Under the pieces are notes generated by a model that did no database searches, was not told the origin of the DNA, and saw only the letters and a list, made by a program, of their open reading frames with translations. Below, in pieces: positions 11,521 to 24,761 of a stretch of 64,000 nt of DNA (within the stretch, counting starts at the first letter, position 1; each line of letters begins with the position of its first letter). Source of the stretch: Petrosia ficiformis. Its lineage: Eukaryota; Porifera; Demospongiae; Haplosclerida; Petrosiidae. The translations under genes were made by a program, and so were the position numbers. The DNA is taken from contig OX345641.1 of the NCBI GenBank assembly GCA_947044365.1, forward strand, positions 2,671,460-2,735,459, given 5' to 3'.

Positions 11521-11792
11521 TATATATGTACATGCATGTGTATATGGTATGTTATACCAGAAGTGCTATATCAGGTTTATAATCATTGAGCCCAAGGGCG
11601 AGATGATTATAAGCCTGATGTAGCACGAGTGGGCATGACATACATGTAACTAGTATATTTCTTGCTCTTTAAAAGCTTTTTGGCCACACTATAAATATTG
11701 TTAACGTTTACACCCAATAAACCACAAGGCAAATATCGCAAACCGCGGTGATCATATTGTAGTTATGTCATAGTCAAAAGGTTGGAAGTCCT

Positions 11793-11831
<39 letters not shown>

Positions 11832-12347
11832 TATATTATAATATTTAATTATAATATATAATATACATATACATACTATGTTTTACCATGTACACTAAAT
11901 GCATATATTCACTGCTTTTACTCATTCTTTTAAAGTTGATGAAACTGATATCATGCATGTCAGGATTGAAAAGCTGTTTATGTAGTAACACCTTGAGCAT
12001 GTTTCATATTCAGTGTAAAATTCCATTGAAATTGATGAGTAGTGAACAGATTGAACTTGTCCTCTGGCCCCACTTAAAGAATCCGATCCAGTTCCTGAGA
12101 AAGTCAGTCTGATGACACAACTGTGACAAAGCAATCACTGGGATACTTTTGTTATCATATTATCTTGTTTTTACCAATTATACCAAACCCTTTCTTCTGA
12201 GTAATATATTGATCTTTCTTCACATGAAGTGATCCACTAGTGCATTAGCTCCTTTGAAACCCCCTTTCTTCTCAGTACTGCGTTCTTAGTATGTATCAAC
12301 GATACATTTTCTAGACACTCCTTTTGTGGTAGGCCGAAATAAAAACA
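10577..12347. other. A-B intergenic region
   Basis: No confident gene. Open stretches at 10741-10968 and 11097-11200 (PSEIDMIEELSQQIEGHY) could be decayed exons; I do not recognise them. Two (AT)n microsatellites lie at about 11466-11516 and 11795-11827. A short foldback (11563-11626, arm GTGCTATATCAGGTTTATAA) has a looser relative at about 11236-11320; both enclose a GGGCG-containing loop. Confidence 0.5.
11563..11626. repeat. Small foldback element
   Basis: Arms 11563-11585 and 11604-11626 are imperfect reverse complements (GTGCTATATCAGGTTTATAA against the complement of AAGCCTGATGTAGCAC). A related foldback is at 11236-11320. Both look like minimal palindromic MITE remnants. Confidence 0.6.
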
Positions 12348-12999
12348 ATGGCGCTGAAGAGAGAAAAGAAAAGCATAGGCGTATCTACGGTCATCAGTGA
12401 ACCAGGGCATAATTAAATATTCATTGTTTTAGTAATTAATATAATAGGAAAGGTGGAGTCTCTGTTCTATTTACTGTACTTAGTCCTGCAATGAGTTCCA
12501 TAACGTGGACGAGAGGTCTTACCGTGGGCTCTACATACAGGCGAGCTAGACTATCGAGTCTTTGCTGTGTCATAGTGGAACGCAAGTATGGCTTAAGTAT
12601 ATCTTCTGCAACAGTTTACCAGGGCATTGCCCTGGTATGCCCGGGCCTAGATACGCCTATAAAGAAAAGTGATATTTTGAGAAATCATTATGGTCAAATG
12701 TGTAACGTATTGGCCAGTGCAAACGCAACTTTGATTAGTCTTGCAGGAAAGCTGTACGAGAAAGCTGTACGAGAAATGTATCATTGATGTGCATACTAAG
12801 AATGAAGTACTCAGAAGAAAGGGTTTGGAAGGAGCTAATGCACTAGTGGACCTGGTGATGTTGAAGATAGATCTGCGTCCTGAACGCCTCAGTTTAGTAC
12901 TACAAATCATGGAGGAGTTGGAGGATCTACAAGATATTCTTGAGATGATTTGAAAGAAACAATATGCTGACAATCATGATATCATGGAGTCATTTACCG
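12348..12999 (+). pseudogene. Gene B exon 1: CARD-like exon, disrupted
   Basis: An ATG at 12348 opens MALKREKK and is cut by a transposon at 12374-12660. The frame resumes after the insert as SDILRNHYGQMCNVL, matching the CARD exons of genes C and D. Further lesions follow: a 13-bp tandem duplication (12748-12760 and 12761-12773) shifts the frame inside the GKLYEKCIID segment, and a TGA (12951-12953) replaces the Gln codon after LQDILEMI. The expected phase-1 donor remains at 12999/13000 (G|GTATAT). The family shows a six-helix death-fold pattern; this copy cannot make it. Confidence 0.85.
12374..12660. mobile_element. Mutator-like MITE with 9-bp target duplication
   Basis: The 287-bp element has inverted ends ATAGGCGTATCTA and TAGATACGCCTAT and is flanked by the perfect direct repeat AAAGAAAAG (12365-12373 and 12661-12669). 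A 9-bp duplication is typical of Mutator-like transposons. The interior contains a GCCCTGGTATGCCC tract and no transposase. Ends of the same family appear near 2166. Confidence 0.85.
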
Positions 13000-13450
13000 G
13001 TATATCCAATTGTTTCATTACCAACAGTTAAAGATGTATATAATTATACATAATAATAATTATAATTATATCATATTATAAGCAATTAGCTATTTCAAGA
13101 CAGCATAATTATACATCTCTTCATGTGGCAGTATGGTGTATTTTGGTATGCACATTCATGATGTATAACTATAGTGATAAAGTACTTTTTACTATTATAA
13201 ACCAATAATTGGAAACGAATTATTGTTCTTCCCATGTAATAATCATATGTCTTATTTTTCATGTTCCCAACTAAAGTTATCAAACTGCATCTTCATGTAG
13301 TAATAGGGTGTATTTTGGTATGTCGATTTGTAACTGTAGTAATAACATTCCTTTTTATTATAATAGCTGCTGTGTTAAAGTAACCAATTTGTTTTTACAT
13401 AATTATATAAATAAATTATTTAACATTACACTTGTGTATTATGATATTAT

Positions 13451-14420
13451 CACTGTAAAAAATGAATCAGTTATTTTAACCTTCATTTGGTTACGTGAGT
13501 TTCAGTGCAGTTTTGTATTGATTCTGAGGTATTAATTATTAAATTCTCATTCAATTATCCATGGAAAACAAAGTTATTTGTTGACAAATTCCTTGATTTT
13601 GTACTTTGGGCTCGTGGAAATACTAGCATATCCAACTTGTGATATTTCCCAGTATCTGCGGATAATATATACATTTAAATTCTCAGGGTTTTAATTAAAG
13701 GTCAGCAACGTGTATTATGTAGGCTTTTAATTAAGACAGACGTAAATTCGAGAGAGGCATTTATATGATGATATACATATATATAATATATATATATATA
13801 TAATTATAATTATTATACAAATGTTTTTAAAAAATTGTTTGTTGTTTGTTATTATAAGTACAAAGTTGTGGAGTTTGTGAACAAGTACACTACAAAAATA
13901 GAATTGTTAAAACAACAAAAATGTATTTGTTAGTACAGTTGCAAGGATGCAAATTATAATTTAGTTAGTCATACATGATGTTATGACTGCATGATAACGT
14001 ACTTATACCAATTATAATCAATTATCATGACTAATATCTGCACAAAAAAGGTTTAGAAACCCAATTTTGAATATTTATTTTGCTTCTTTGTAAAACAATT
14101 AGACCATATAAGGAAATTGAAACTGCAATTATTGGATTATAATCGGTTGCATAATAAGTACATGTACATTGTATGTGACCATACGGTCATAAGAAGCTAC
14201 ACGACTAATTAAATTACAATTTCCATTATTGTTTGCAACTGTACTAATAAATGAATTAGTTATTTTAACAATTTTATTTTTGTAGTGTAACTTTGTTCTC
14301 CACAAATAAATGAATTAGGATTTACGATAATAATTCATACCTCAGAAGCATATTATCCATACTGCATTGAAATGTATGTAACCAAATGTATGTTAAAATA
14401 ACCGGTTCATTTTTACAATG
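13451..14420. mobile_element. MITE carrying a nested MITE
   Basis: The left end CACTGTAAAAAATGAATCAG and the following tract (ACCTTCATTTGGTTAC) are inverted at 14360-14420 (GTAACCAAATGTATG, then TTCATTTTTACAATG). A complete family-1 element (13888-14287) sits inside it. Confidence 0.65.
13888..14287. mobile_element. MITE family 1, intact copy flanked by TA
   Basis: This 400-bp element begins CACTACAAAAATAGAATTG and ends with the complement (TTTTATTTTTGTAGTG), with TA on both sides (13886-13887 and 14288-14289). The inner tracts GTACAGTTGCAAGGAT and TTGCAACTGTACTAA are also inverted. Confidence 0.75.
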
Positions 14421-14665
14421 AAGCAGCTATGGCAGCACCACATTATATATAACTTCCTGTGCTGGTTGCTCTGTAACACTATCCCTGGCTTCATGATTCC
14501 CAATATGTGAACCAACCATATGCCTTTAATTTAGCTCATTGGTTACATGGGTTTCAATTAGTAATATCCTCTTGAGACATACATGATAATAAAGAATGGG
14601 AATGATAATAATACACCACAGGTTGAACCTAATTCTAATACTTTATACACTGTTTTTTTTTGTTA

Positions 14666-15339
14666 CTCTGCAAAAATTAAATTGTTAAAATAACCAATTT
14701 ATTAGTTAGTGCAATTGCAAGGAATAGCATAAACTTGTCAATTGCATAGAAGATGTTGCGACTATGTGCACGATGTTAGTATACAACATAATGTGTACCA
14801 AGGTACACTAGAATGAATTGAATTATGTTTTTGCAGGTTCCAAACCCTTTTGATGGCCGGATACAATTACATATACTTTAGTACACTGTACAAAAATAAT
14901 AGGCTATTTTAACCTTCAGTTGGTTGCAGGAGTTTCAATTTAAATCTATTTTCCTGAATGATTTGTTAGGTAACACTTACAAGTCACAGTTCATTTGATC
15001 TTAATTTTTATAAAGTACATGTCATAATAAAGCATACGATAACAAATGTATTAATATAATGTAGCTATATACACAGCATAGTATAATAGGTATAAACTGT
15101 GGTGTATTACATTAGTATTCCAATTCTAACATCTGCGAAAACAACAGATGTTACTTTATATTATATTGTTGACATGAAATATGAGTAGGCAGCAACCTAA
15201 AATTGTAGTGCTTCAACTATTAGTACAAAGTAGCTTATGGCATTATATGTATGTATTCTGAACAACCATCCAATCGTTAAATCCTTGCAACTGTACTAAC
15301 CAATGAATTGGTTACTTTAATCATTTTGTTTTTGCAGTG
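14666..15339. mobile_element. MITE family 1, longer copy
   Basis: The left end CTCTGCAAAAATTAAATTG and the right end TTTTGTTTTTGCAGTG are inverted, with the inner motif CCTTGCAACTGTACTAACC at 15286. The length (about 674 bp) exceeds other copies because other TIR sequence (near 14885) lies inside. Confidence 0.6.
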
Positions 15340-15571
15340 ATATACAGTGCTTTACTATGACATATACTTTATATACTAGTCAATATATATTATATACCAA
15401 GAGCTTATGAGGGCTCATAAGTTCCTGATTATACCTAGTAGGAAAACAATTGTCTTAGAGGAAAATAGAAATTCATATAACCAACTGAAGGTTAAAATCC
15501 TTTACCATTTGTTTAACTGCAGAGCATACATGCATGGAAGCTTTCTTGGTAATACTATTTCTTTCATGTAG

Positions 15572-16310
15572 GCTCTTTAGAAATAAGCCCCTGCAATGAA
15601 ACAGACCAAACATTTGCCATTTCAGCTGCTCAAAAACTAAAAGAAGATTTTGAAGAACTTCTTGTCATCACTTACAAATCTCTAGGTTGTGTTCATGATA
15701 TTGGTCTTCTAAAACTTCGTCTCAACTGGTTTTTAAACTCAGAGAGACAAAACACACCAGCTGTTCAACAACACTTGTACCAGTTACAGTCAATACTGAC
15801 TGCAGATGCAATTCTCAACTATCTCATTGCCTCGGATTTTATTGGCTACCTGAATTATGAGCTTCTTAATGTGTTTCAGAAAGTTACAAAAGTGAGAAGT
15901 TAGAATCTGAGATTCAACAATACGAGCTACAACACGATGTATTTCTTAAGACAACGAATTTCAACACCATTGTTGATGTCTTTAAAAAACATCCTGAGCT
16001 TGATCCAGCTTCACCTATTGGTCTTCCCAAGTTTTCAATTCGACTGCAAGCTCCATGGGAGGGTAGAAATATTTATAGCTGGAAAGAACTGCTTGAAAGG
16101 AGATTTATTTGGCCACCTTATGTGATAATTGAAAGCATATCAAGAAATTGCATCATTGTCACATATTGTGTTCTCCCATTTATTGCACAAGCTGTTGTGA
16201 AAGATTTGACAAACAAGGACGTTTTAATAGTGCTATAGAGTGAAGGAATAAGTGTAGACCTTTCTTCTGATGACGACTTAGTTACGAAATTAAAAACAAT
16301 CACAGAACAG
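15572..16310 (+). pseudogene. Gene B exon 2: X-domain exon, frameshift and stop
   Basis: This exon aligns with the X-domain exons at 34698-35632 and 54857-55776, with shared peptides such as LKLRLNWF, FIGYLNYELLNVFQKV, PASPIGLPKFSI and SISRNCII. One A is missing in the run at 15888-15891, which brings a TAG into frame just afterwards. A second in-frame TAG replaces a Glu codon at 16236-16238 (VL*SEG). The length of 739 bp is one short of the phase-preserving length, as expected for a single deletion. It also lacks the long acidic linker of C and D. Gene B therefore cannot make the N-terminal half in this form. Confidence 0.85.
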
Positions 16311-16426
16311 GTATGACCATAAGTTTTTACTTATAGCTCTACTTATACGTGTAAGCATATGGTATAGATGATATGATATTTTTGTGTAGTAAAACATTCA
16401 TTATTGTGATGATTAATTCATCACAG

Positions 16427-16633
16427 GGGAACAGACCTTCTTTATTAGTGGCTGCAGAGGAGGGTTGGACTGATATAATTGAAGACTTCATAGCAGATGG
16501 TGCTGATATGGATACAAAAGACAGTGTAAGTTTGAAAGGGTACTGTATTTATAAACCAGTAGCTGTAGAGAAAGGTCGGACTGTTGTAAGGATATTACTA
16601 ATGCATGGTGCCAATGTGAATGCAATGGATAAG
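16427..16633 (+). CDS. Fused two-repeat ankyrin exon (gene B)
   Basis: The first repeat (GNRPSLLVAAEEGWTD, 16427-16525) is followed by GTAAGT, yet only about 40 bp later the sequence is already inside the next repeat (VAVEKGRTVVRILLMHGAN). Most of the intron and the start of the second exon are gone, and the frame is open straight through. The likely product is one 207-bp exon ending at the GTACAG donor. Splicing at the old donor cannot be ruled out. Confidence 0.6.
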
Positions 16634-18298
16634 GTACAGAACTATTTGTATGTCTATTTGTATGTCTCATTAGTGTCATCAGTTAGTGTGCTTTATTATG
16701 TAATGTTCACATGTAATGAAGTGGATGGTGATTGATTTACTACAGAGAGGCGGAAGTCCATTGCAATTGGTTGCTGGAAATGGTAGGACTGATGTTGTCC
16801 AAATCAAGTTACTGTGCTTGCATTATTGTTATTGTAGCTATAGTATACATGAATAGTGCATTCTTAATTTAACTATTACATACATGTACATAAGTATTAG
16901 TTCACGTAATTGCATGCTGATGTTCAAGTGTAATAGAACTGTTAATAAATTTCTCTTTATAGGGAGGCAAAACACCTTTGCATGTAGCAGCAGAGAGGGG
17001 CGAGACAGACATTATTAATATTTTATTAATGCATGGTGCCAATGTGGAGACAAAGAATAAGGTAAGGATTTAATTATGGTTTTGTTATCATTAATGCATA
17101 GTATTATTAGCTGTTTGTTTCTTTTTATAACTTTTATACAGGACAACATCAATTGTTTACATCTAGCTGCAGAAAAGGGTTGGGGTGACATTGTTAATCT
17201 ATTAATAACGCATGGTGCCAATGTGGATGCAAAGGATAATGTAAAGTTCTTGTAATAGATATCTGCACTTGTATACTTTCACAAGTAATTCTCAATAAAG
17301 TTTTGCTATGAAATATCATAGCTTGGAAGATCAGTATTTGACAGATCACAGGTTTCTCTTGATGCAGGTCGGAAATCGTCTTCTTTTTGTAGTGATAATT
17401 GTTTGGAATCACTTAATTGATTTTCTGCTTTTGACCATAATGTGGATAGAGCAGTGTTGTCACAAATCTATATTACAAAATGCATGTCCCAAAACATACA
17501 CACAGATACTAAATTTGAAGGACAACAGATCATACGAAGCTTGTTTCATTGAGTAGATGGATACTCTGAGATATAGTAGTCATTCAATGAAAAAAGTATA
17601 ATAATTTTTAATTACCTTTTCTCATTAATCACTATGAGTTTGTTGCACATTAACTTTAATCACATTCTTGATATTACAACAACAGACAAACAAATATAGT
17701 ACTTAATGTATGGAATTCCAATAATTGTAATTGAAGTTCATCTTCATATGTAATAAAACTGCTCACCACTGAAAGGCAGAAGTTCTTTACAAATAGATGC
17801 TGTAAATGGTATTACTGATGTTATTAATATTGTGCCAGCATTGATATTAAAGACGAGTTAATGAACTTGTATATACAATTACTTATTCAGTTCAATGATA
17901 TATAACTATAACACATGTCTTTGGTTCACAAATAATGTCGTGTATGTTACAAGCTTGCTCCTAAGAAGGCTAAAAGATGTGCAATTCACATATTGTTAAT
18001 CAATCGTGCTATTGTGGATGGCAAAGATAGAGCAAAGGGTTTATAATTAGTGATGTACCAATATACGATTTTACTGATATTTTAGTAAAACTTACTATAA
18101 CTATTAAATTCGAACCCTATAACTATGGTAACCCAGTACCTGATGGGAAAATCTGAATAATTATTATGTTTAATGATGTCACAATCACATTATTTAAAAA
18201 ATGACCAACATACAGACTATGGCCAATAATTTATAATGACCAACAGAAATTATATAGAGCATCACAATGTGAAATATGCATGATGTTATTGGAGATGT

Positions 18299-18329
<31 letters not shown>

Positions 18330-21300
18330 CACCTGAGGCAATGGAAAAATGAAAATGTGTACTTGTATTATGTAAACTCGTTTCTACTTTGATTATTACA
18401 ATTTAAAGTAATAAGTGTAATTTTATCACTACATAATGGCAGACATGCTTTACAGTTAGCTGCTGAGAATGGTAATACTGATGTCATTAATATATTGATA
18501 ACACATGGTGCCAATGTGGATGCAAAGGATCGTGTAAGTGATTAATATAACAGATTTTAAGTGCTGGGAGATATTTTGGAAATTTAGATGTATCATTGAT
18601 TGTAGAGCTCGACTTGTTCATAACTTTGTAAAAAGTATAAATGGCGATCTGCTGTAATGTCTTCAGTTGTCACAGACAAGGAGACCACTGTAGTCCAGTG
18701 TTGCTTTAGTTTATTGCAACAGACTTGTAATGTAGTTATAATTTAATTAACTAGAAGTCACATTACTTTACTAAATCGGGTTTTAAACTAAAGCAACACT
18801 AAAACATTCTGTTATTGGAGAAAGCAACTGCTGTGGTTTGGATGTTTTGTTTCTTCGAAGACAGTAGCGAGTGAAAACATTTGGTTAGCGACAAGAATAT
18901 TAATGTCCCTACATCCACAGCTGCTTCCACCCTATATGTTCATTTGTAATCTGCTGTTGTGATATCATAATAATTACTATGAATATACAATATAGCAATA
19001 TCAAAGATACCAAGGTATAATAGATGATTGTAATAAATATACCATATGCTTCTATTCCAAAATCTATTACATGAGCTTTGATGATTTGTTTACATAGGAA
19101 GACAAGACTTCTCTACATCTAGCGGCAGAGAAGGGTCAGACTGATGCCGTTAATGTCTTAATAACTTGTAATGCCAATTTGGAAGCTAAAGATAAGGTAA
19201 AGTTATAATGGATGTATTTATAAAAAATAATTTTAAAATAATAAAAGAATGAAACATTATGTAGGGATATCAAAACTGAAAAAGCACAGGAACAAGATTG
19301 GAATGGTTCCTTACAAAATTAAACACCACTTCCACATAGCAGCAGTACATAAGTACCGCTTCGTGTTATGCTTTTACTCTACGTAGCTATATATACTTAT
19401 GTACGATTGTTAGGTGGAAGTGGTGTTTAATTTTGTTGCTAATGTACCATCCCAATCTGCTTATTCGGTTTTGATATTCATACACACTGTTTCATTTTTA
19501 AAAATGTTTTTATTATTCTTGTCTTTTTAAATGACTCAGTATAATAATTTGATTATTGGAGTACACCATTTCAGAGTGGGATGCTATCCAATGAATCAAT
19601 ACCTGGAACAATATCAAATATAATATCATTTACAGCATTATAGGAATAAGGTATCCAGAAGATGGAAACAGACCCAAAGTTTAAATATTATCAAAATTTT
19701 ATGGTTATTATTATAATTATATATATGTATATTATATATTATGCTAATAGGTTCTACACTGTAAAAATGAATTTGTTATTTTAACAGAGCAGTTGTTACC
19801 TCAGTTGCATGTATATTTATAATACATAGTTAGAAACATCAAACACAAGTACAATTAATATTTTATCTGGTTATAATAATTACAGCTATATATATATAAT
19901 AATAATAAGGAATGTGATGCATGACTACAGTCATGATTGTACATTCTACATGTGGCAGTAGGGTGTATATTGGTACATACATTCATGATTGCATGATTAG
20001 TGATAACAATTGTTTTTACTATAACCAATTATTTGAAACAAATCGTTTCATATTATCTCATTTTGAAGTTATCAATAACAGCCTCTATATATGGTAGTAG
20101 GGTGTATTTGGGTATATGCATTTATGACTATAGTCATAACATTCCTTTTTCCCATACAGCTATATTATAACCAGACAAAATGCTAATTATCCTGTTATTT
20201 CATGTTTCTAACAATATATTGGAAATTTAAGTGCAACTGAGGTAACAACTGGTCTGTTAAAATAACAAATTCATTTTTACAGTGTATAATTATACTGAAA
20301 TAAGACCTGAGTTTTGTGCCTGAGGATGTGATATAGTCTGAGCCTTCAAGGGCTATATCACAACTGAGGACACAAAACTAGGGTCCTGTATTGAGATATG
20401 ATACTAGCCATTTGGGAGAGAACATTAGCTTCATGAGTACTCCGTACTGTAGCGGATATTTGTCGAACCATAGGGTCTCTTGTAGTTAGGGTTAAAATGA
20501 GATATATTAATCCTCCTCCTCCTCCCACACCAATCATCTGTTGTCAGCAATTCTCCTTTCATTTTCCAAGGGCTTCTACTGTCACACTGAACATCTGTTG
20601 TCAGCAACTCTCCTCATATTTCTGAGAGCTTCTATTATCATTGTGTGACTCACTTCCTGTGTTTTTAATGATGTTCAAGATGCTAACGTTCTCTCTCAAA
20701 TGGGTAGTCATCTTCAATCTTAATTAGTGTGTGTGGTTTATTTGCTATTACAATCTGTTATAAGCAGATTACTGTAGTGGCAAAAATATTCATTGATTAT
20801 ATAGGTCAAGAAACAAAGCAGTACGACAATTGTCCCAGCAAATTGCAAGTTAAATAAATTTGTGTCGGTGCTAGACAGCCCCCGAAATGTAGAAATGTAT
20901 TTTGATGGAAAAAATTATACTGATATAGTAATAATTATGATTATTATAAGATCAACAATCTTGCAATTTTGCAACTACACAGTTCTCCACTCTATTTTAA
21001 AGATTATCTCTGGCCATGTAGAAGCTAATGTTAGTGGTAAAAACAATTGATATATATAAACATTTATGTGTATCAAAACGTATTGACAGGGATTTCAGCT
21101 CATCACTTGCAATTGAAATGTATGCGTGGCCATTTTTTTCGATACCATTCCTATAAAGAGAGTACTACCGTACCTCTGATACATTTGTATTTCAGTGTTG
21201 ATTATATAATTATAGCGTAAGTATCAGGTGATGTTAACATGTTTGATAACTATTTACTACAGAATGGCAGAAGTCCTTTTCATGTTGCTGTGGAAAATAG

Positions 21301-24300
21301 TAGTATTGATGTTGTTAACACCTTGATTAGATGTGATGCTGATGTTAAAGCATTGGATTGGGTAAGAAGCATGTAAAATAGATGTTTACTTATAAATATT
21401 AACTAATGCTGACATGCACACCTACAACCTATAATGTGTATACGTATTGTGTTTCCATATCTCACTCCCTATATTTGTAATTATACTGCTGAATTGCGTG
21501 TAATAAACATTTTTTAATGATTTTCACCACAGAGAGATAAAACCCCTTTACATACTGCTGCAAAGAAGGGTCTGGTTGATATTATTAATCTCTTAATCAC
21601 ACATGGTGTCAATGTAAATGCAAGAGATAGGGTAAGCAAATTATAATAGGTATGCATATTTGTACTAGTATTTCCATGTGACTGGATTATCAATAATTAT
21701 TACAAGTGTTTGATGATTACAAAATGTATTCAAGATTACATTTTTTCACCACAGGCAGGCAAAAGCCCTTTACACATAGCTGCTGAGAATTGTAGTATTG
21801 TTGCCATTAATACCTTAATAACACATGGTGCCAATGCAGAATCAAAAGATATGGTAAGGAAATTAATCATACTTTATCTTATTAGCCTCAGAGTTGATAT
21901 ATAGTCACTTACTGTATGTACTTGCTCTGTAAAGTGCTACATGTCCAAGTCAATAAAATAAAAATGCTGATAGATGTGACCATAGCAGCAAAATTTAAGC
22001 ATTGACGAATTTGACCTAGTGTTCTGTTATCTTCTCTTGTTTCATCATTAAAAATTTTTTTTTCTTACATTATATTTTATGCAGTGTATCATGTTTGTAG
22101 ATGCAACCATAATTGTGCTTTCATGTACCACATTAGCTAATGGCTGTTCATTTTTAACGGGTATTCTCCTTCCTATCATCACTTGTGAAAACTCTTAAAT
22201 ACTATAAAATATGATAGGTTCAGAGAAAATATGCTGAATCCTGGCTGGGAGTTGAACCCATGACCTTGGTTTGTTATGCTGTTGCTAAGCCACTGGGACT
22301 CAGCCCTCAGGGACTGATTCGTGGCCTCCCCGTTTTTTCTCCATGTAGAGAGGTGTTATTATAGGCCTAGCATATATAATGAATAAACTTTCCACCAAAC
22401 GATCAATTTCAGAAATGTGATATGCTAACAATTTACTATATACAGGATAATAGCAGTCCTTTACATATAGCTGCGGAAAAGGGTTGGACTGAGGTTATTA
22501 AGATCTTAATAACACATGGTGCTAATGTGGATGCACTGGATTGGGTAAGGAATACACTACAGAAATATCTATCAACCACTCATACATTAGGTCATCATTT
22601 GAAATGATGTGAAACAGTTTAATTTTAATTCTTTGTTTTATAAAATTTAATATTATGCAGTTTGGGAGATCAGCAATTTACAGAGCACAAAATAATGGTG
22701 AAGTAATTGAGACACTGAGAAATCAGAAGGTTAGGGTGAGTTAACTGTTACTATACATAGCAAGAAGATTTCAAGAATCCTATTCTTTAAAATTTGTTGT
22801 TGTTAATCATTGTAAATATAATTTTAATAATTATGATTAAAGTATAGTTGATACATAGTTTATTCTTGATGTTGTGTATGATTGTATACAGTATCTAATT
22901 TTTGTTATCAATAGGATGATCATCTTGCAAAATTAATTAGTACGAAAGCATTTGATGACCTTGAAAGTCTGATTAAAAATGGAGCACATCCTGTAGGTTG
23001 ACATATTTAGCAATAGCATAATATATTTCCAAATTGCTTTATTTTGAAATACATGCAATTCATTTTAGTAATATCTCAGCAGTTTTGTCGTTTTTATTAT
23101 ATATAGAATAAAGCTTTATTGAAAGCAATAACAATAGATGATGTTGCAATTATTGAGAGATTAATAAATTGTGGTGCTAATGTTAACTACTATGATGATG
23201 CTGTGAGTTGATATGTAGTAAAGACCTTTGTATTTCACTAATTTCATCAAAGCACACATTATTGCCCGCTACCATATTGTTGCTATTTCTAGGCACTAAA
23301 AGTTATATATAGCGACCAGTTTAATTTCCTGGTAGTGTGGCAGACACTGTAGCTACGATAGCAGATTTATTATGCAACATGTGATGAATGACAACCATAC
23401 TAAAATCGTATGGAGTTTATTGTAATTATTATAATATTACATACTTGGATTATCTCACCAATAATACACTGACCTCTATAACTGTAACTTAGTTTTTCAA
23501 AAAGGGAATTATTTTGCCAAGAATCTTTGTTCTCCAAGATGACATGATGGTAAATGCATCACAGAATCCTTGTAGATTCAAAGCATGCACGCACATGATA
23601 CATAACACTTTGATAGATCAGAGAGTACGGTAGTACTCTTTATGTAGAGATGGCACCGAAACAAAATGGCTGCCCTTACATGCAAATTGAAATGTGTAAT
23701 ACACTACAAAAATGTATTATTGGACACGAATACACACATCATAATCCTTGCAGTTTTGAAAGAACACAATTATTACTTGACTTCTAATTTTCACTCATTA
23801 ACTTGCACGCTTATGTTTCATTTTACAAGCATTAGATGGTATGACTGTTTTAACTGCAGGAAGGTAGAAGTCCATTGCTGGTAGCTGTAGAAAAGGGTTG
23901 TAGTGATGTTGTTAATATCTTAATGACAAATGGTGCCAATGTGGAAGCAAAGGATAGGGTAAGGAAGCAATCAGTTGACTTTTGTAATTACACTCTTCCC
24001 ATACAAAAAAGATTTATCTGCTCATTTCCATAAAATGTTTTATGAATTTCTAATCTAATTCCACTTTAGTACAAGTATCAGATTTTATCTTGTGTAATAT
24101 TAATTCTTTAACTATAGGAAGGCAGAAGTTCTTTACATATTGCTGCTGAGAATGGCCAAACTGATGTTATTAATATCTTAATAAAACACAATGCCAAATT
24201 GGATACAACTGACAGAGTAAGATGCATGCATGTAAATGTATATTATTCACATGATGTTCATAATGAAACTGCTTTGACCACAGGAGGGCAGAAGTCCTCT

Positions 24301-24720
24301 ACAAGCTGCTGTGAAAAGGGATCAGATTGATGTTGTTAACATGTTGATAACCGAAGGTGCCAATTTAGATGCACAGGATAGGGTAAGGAACTGGTGAACA
24401 GCGACATGTACTCATCTATCAATGCATTATTTATATCAATATACACATGTACAAGTATACATTGGAATATTTGATGATTTGTCACTACAGAAAGGCAAAA
24501 CCCCTTTACATGTGGCAGCTGAGAAAGGTAGTATTGAAGTTGTTAATAACCTGATAAAATGTGGTGCTTCTGTGAATACAAAGGATTGGGTAAGAAGTGT
24601 GTTGAAGATGTACTCATACTTCATAGTTTATGAATAGTATTCTTTAGTTGTGAGGTTGATTACATAAGGCTTATGTAAGGCATTATTATGATGTACAGGC
24701 GTGAGACAAATTCACTAATG

Positions 24721-24761
<41 letters not shown>

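Larger units (their letters stand above)
13000..15571 (+). other. Gene B intron 1, packed with nested MITEs
   Basis: The intron joins the CARD and X exons of gene B in phase 1. Related elements at 13451-14420, 13888-14287 and 14666-15339 fill much of it. The 13100-13380 segment holds diverged direct repeats (TAGGGTGTATTTTGGTATG-like) that recur inside the element at 19757-20284. Matching introns in genes C and D are only about 650-950 bp. Confidence 0.7.

Noticed and set aside
11378..11623. Open frame crossing the (AT)n tract
   Set aside because: It reads through a microsatellite as alternating Tyr/Ile; not a gene.
12647..12973. Minus-strand open frame of about 108 codons
   Set aside because: It is antisense to the CARD-like exon of gene B, whose coding frame has clear paralogues; no family match on the minus strand.
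15937..16125. Plus-strand frame of 62 codons inside the X-domain exon of gene B
   Set aside because: It is out of frame with the conserved X peptide and arises from the 1-bp deletion.
17308..17556. Open frame of 82 codons in a gene B intron
   Set aside because: No ankyrin similarity, no splice signals, no counterpart in paralogous introns.
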